A DNA stretch of 34,168 bases from JACZXQ01 sp036986155 (GTDB lineage Bacteria; Gemmatimonadota; Gemmatimonadetes; Longimicrobiales; Gaopeijiaceae). The notes below the pieces were generated by a model that ran no database searches, was not told the origin of the DNA, and was given only the letters and a program-made list of their open reading frames with translations. Shown here piece after piece: positions 31,947 through 34,168 of this stretch. The stretch is from NCBI GenBank assembly GCA_036986155.1, contig BTRA01000017.1, forward strand, positions 1 to 34,168, written 5' to 3'. The first letter of the stretch is position 1; the number at the start of each line of letters is the position of its first letter. The translations under genes and the position numbers were made by a program.

Positions 31947-34168
31947 CTAATTTTCGCCAGAACGGGCCTGCGAGTCCACACACGCCAGAGTGACCAGATT
32001 GATGACGTCGGCCACGGTCGCTCCGCGCTGCAGGAAGTGCACCGGCCGGCGCATCCCCAGCAACACCGGGCCGATCGCCTCGGCGTCACTCAACTCGTCG
32101 AGGAGCTTGTACGAAACGTTGGCCGCGGTAAGCGTCGGGAAGACCAGCACGTTGGCGGGTCCGGTCAACTCCGTGAACGGATATGTCGTGCTGAGCGTGG
32201 ACCAGTTCACGGCGGTGTCAGCCTGCATCTCTCCGTCGACCTCGATGTCGGGCCGGCGCTCGCTCACCAGCTTCACCGCCGCTCGGACCTTCTGAGTCTC
32301 CTCGTGCGACGCCGATCCGAAGTTCGAGAACGAGATCATCGCGATTCGGGGCTTGATGCCGAGCTCCTCCACGAACTCCGCCGTGAGGACGGCGATCTCT
32401 GCCAACACGTCGGCATCCGGGTCGATATTCACAGCCGTATCGGCGAAAAACAGCAGTTGTTGGTTGGGCAGCGCCACCATGTAGAGTGCAGCCACGCGTT
32501 GGACCCCCTCCGCCCGGCCCAGAACCTGGAGCGCCGGCCTGAGCATCTCGGGATAGGCCAACTCTATGCCGCCCACCATGGCGTCGGCGTCACCGAGGTG
32601 GACCATGATGCCGCCGAAGTACTGAGGCTGGTACATCTTGGAGCGAGCCTCCGCCTCTGTGAGTCCCTTCCTGAGCCTCATGCGATAGAGCTCGGCCGCA
32701 TAACGATGGCGGGTCTCCTCGTCGTCGACGGGGTGCACGATCTCCACTCCCTCCAAACTGATTCCATGGAGCTCACTGATCTCCTGGAGTTTCCCGCGCC
32801 GTCCGATCAGAATCGGTCGCGCGATGCCCTCTTCCACGATCTGTGCGCAGGCCTGGATGACCTGGAGGTTGTAACCATCGATCAGAACGACCTTCTGGGG
32901 ATCGCGCCGGGCGCGGTTGACCATTCCCCGCATGACCTCGCGGCCCGGTCCCAAGCTGGCCCGCAGGCGGTCACGGTACTCGTCGAGGTCCAACTGGATC
33001 CGTGCAACGCCGCTATCCATGGCGGCCTTAGCGACCGCAGGTGCCACGTAGAACAACACACGTGAGTCGAAGGGGGTCGGGATCAGGTATTCGCGCCCGA
33101 ACTCGAACTCCTCGCCACCATAGGCTCTGGTGACATCCTCCGGCACCGGCTCACGCGCCAGACCCGCGAGCGCGTGCGTAGCGGCCAGCTTCATCTCGTC
33201 GTTGATCGCGCGTGCGCGCACGTCCAACGCACCCCGGAAAATGAACGGGAAGCCGAGGACGTTGTTCACCTGGTTGGGGTAGTCCGAGCGGCCCGTGGCC
33301 ATGATCGCGTCGTCCCGGATCTCTGCCACCTCTTCGGGCGTGATCTCCGGATCGGGATTGGCGAGGGCGAAGATGATAGGGTTCTCGGCCATCGAGCCGA
33401 CCATATCCGCGTCCACAACACCCTTTACAGACAGGCCGATGAACACGTCCGCGCCGTCCATGGCGTCGGCGAGCGTCCGGAAGGGAGTGTTTCTCGCGAA
33501 GCGTGCCTTGTACTCGTTGATTCCCTCCTCCCGGCCCTCGTAGATGACGCCCTTACTGTCCGTGATGTAGAGGTTTTCCGGGTCGACGCCGAGTTTTATG
33601 ATATGCGCCGCCGTAGCGAGCGCAGAGGCACCCGCGCCGCTGAAAACCACACGAACATCCTCGATCTTCTTGCCGGTCACTTCGATCGCGTTGATCAGGG
33701 CGGCGCCACCTATGATCGCCGTCCCGTGCTGGTCATCGTGGAAGACCGGAATGTCGGCGGTCTCCTTCAGGCGCTGTTCGATGATGAAGCATGCGGGCGC
33801 GCTGATGTCTTCGAGGTTGATGCCGCCGACGGTGGGCTCGAGGAGTTCACAGAACCGGATGACGTCCTCAGGGTCCTCGGAGCCGACCTCGAGGTCGAAT
33901 ACGTCGATGCCCGCGAACTTCTTGAAGAGCACACCCTTCCCCTCCATGACGGGCTTGGCGGCCATGGGGCCGATGTTGCCCAGACCCAACACCGCGGTTC
34001 CGTTGGAAACGACAGCCACCAGATTGCCTCGCGCGGTATACCGAAAGACTTCGTCGGGGTTCTTGTAGATCTCCAGGCAGGGTTCGGCGACTCCCGGGCT
34101 GTACGCCAGGCTGAGCTCGCGCGCCGTCTTTACCGATTTGGTGGGAACGACTTCGATCTTGCCGGGCC
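31947..34168 (-). CDS. maeB: NADP-type malic enzyme fused to phosphotransacetylase-like domain, 5' end off the window
   Basis: Oxidative decarboxylation of malate to pyruvate. The frame is open to the right edge, so the first residues are missing; the visible 740 codons begin PGKIEVVPTKSVKTARELSLAYSPGVA (given in pieces: PGKIEVV, then the catalytic-Tyr block LAYSPGVAEP). The malic domain continues with GLGNIGPMAAKPVMEGK, DIPVFHDDQHGTA (metal site), and a Rossmann motif FSGAGASALATA, ending near residue 430. The rest is a phosphate acetyltransferase-like domain (YFGGIMVHLGDADAMVGG, NIDPDADVLAEIA, ISFSNFGSASHEETQKV). In MaeB this domain is regulatory, binding acetyl-CoA, rather than catalytic. 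Together with pckA downstream it forms the malate/oxaloacetate to pyruvate/PEP node. Confidence 0.96.
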   Translation of the reverse strand, partial: PGKIEVVPTKSVKTARELSLAYSPGVAEPCLEIYKNPDEVFRYTARGNLVAVVSNGTAVLGLGNIGPMAAKPVMEGKGVLFKKFAGIDVFDLEVGSEDPEDVIRFCELLEPTVGGINLEDISAPACFIIEQRLKETADIPVFHDDQHGTAIIGGAALINAIEVTGKKIEDVRVVFSGAGASALATAAHIIKLGVDPENLYITDSKGVIYEGREEGINEYKARFARNTPFRTLADAMDGADVFIGLSVKGVVDADMVGSMAENPIIFALANPDPEITPEEVAEIRDDAIMATGRSDYPNQVNNVLGFPFIFRGALDVRARAINDEMKLAATHALAGLAREPVPEDVTRAYGGEEFEFGREYLIPTPFDSRVLFYVAPAVAKAAMDSGVARIQLDLDEYRDRLRASLGPGREVMRGMVNRARRDPQKVVLIDGYNLQVIQACAQIVEEGIARPILIGRRGKLQEISELHGISLEGVEIVHPVDDEETRHRYAAELYRMRLRKGLTEAEARSKMYQPQYFGGIMVHLGDADAMVGGIELAYPEMLRPALQVLGRAEGVQRVAALYMVALPNQQLLFFADTAVNIDPDADVLAEIAVLTAEFVEELGIKPRIAMISFSNFGSASHEETQKVRAAVKLVSERRPDIEVDGEMQADTAVNWSTLSTTYPFTELTGPANVLVFPTLTAANVSYKLLDELSDAEAIGPVLLGMRRPVHFLQRGATVADVINLVTLACVDSQARSGEN

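Noticed and set aside
31614..33065. Antisense frame of 483 codons opposite pckA and maeB
   Set aside because: It spans two confident genes on the other strand and has shadow-type composition and no motif.
1..34168. CRISPR arrays, insertion sequences, prophage or integrative element
   Set aside because: No spaced direct repeats, transposase, integrase or terminal inverted repeats were seen; gene content and codon style are uniform.

Overview
High-GC bacterial chromosomal window of about 34 kb, densely packed, with frequent GTG and TTG starts and many 1-, 4- or 8-base gene overlaps. No phage, insertion sequence, CRISPR array, rRNA or tRNA is visible. Several gene families (a DUF2723 multi-spanning transferase followed by a DUF6526-like protein, a short primary-type sigma factor lacking region 1.1, MaeB fused to a phosphotransacetylase-like domain next to ATP-type PckA, a SCO1/CtaG/DsbB cluster) fit the Gemmatimonadota best. 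That assignment is an inference from gene content and style, not from a marker gene.

Layout. 1-2.6 kb: the tail of a possible upstream gene, a Fur-type 7-1-7 palindrome, an ECF sigma factor followed by a PspA/IM30-like coiled-coil protein (envelope-stress theme), a convergent unknown gene and a small GlsB/YeaQ-type membrane protein. 2.8-7.8 kb: an M20 metallopeptidase, then trpE (minus) diverging from an orphan hyuA-type hydantoinase/oxoprolinase. 7.8-11.2 kb: DUF2723 protein, DUF6526-like protein and a coupled unknown. 11.2-14.3 kb (minus): a translationally coupled trio of a six-span membrane protein, an Mre11/SbcD-like phosphoesterase and a Rad50/SbcC-like zinc-hook protein. 14.4-18.2 kb: a beta-propeller-like lipoprotein leading a BtuF-BtuC-BtuD-type ABC importer. 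18.2-20.1 kb (minus): primary-type sigma factor, strong terminator, then rsgA. 20.4-23.7 kb: PP2C phosphatase, SAMHD1-like HD hydrolase (minus), short UvrC-like nuclease. 23.8-25.9 kb: SCO1, CtaG, DsbB. 26.0-30.3 kb: YtrA-type GntR repressor, ABC ATPase, permease and two tandem membrane-anchored paralogues. 30.3-34.2 kb (minus): maeB (5' end beyond the window) and pckA, the C4-to-C3 gluconeogenic node.

The most unusual locus is 11.2-14.3 kb. The Mre11-like protein has lost the GNHD Asn and catalytic His and a third metal-ligand His. Its partner keeps a zinc hook and a Rad50-like C-terminal lobe, but has no Walker A half and degenerate signature, Walker B and H-loop positions. Both are intact reading frames, coupled to each other and to a membrane protein by 4-base overlaps. 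This looks like a repurposed, probably non-nucleolytic, membrane-associated relative of SbcCD rather than a decayed one. Second in interest is the YtrA-ABC operon ending in two paralogous ectodomain proteins that resemble zinc peptidases without the HExxH motif.
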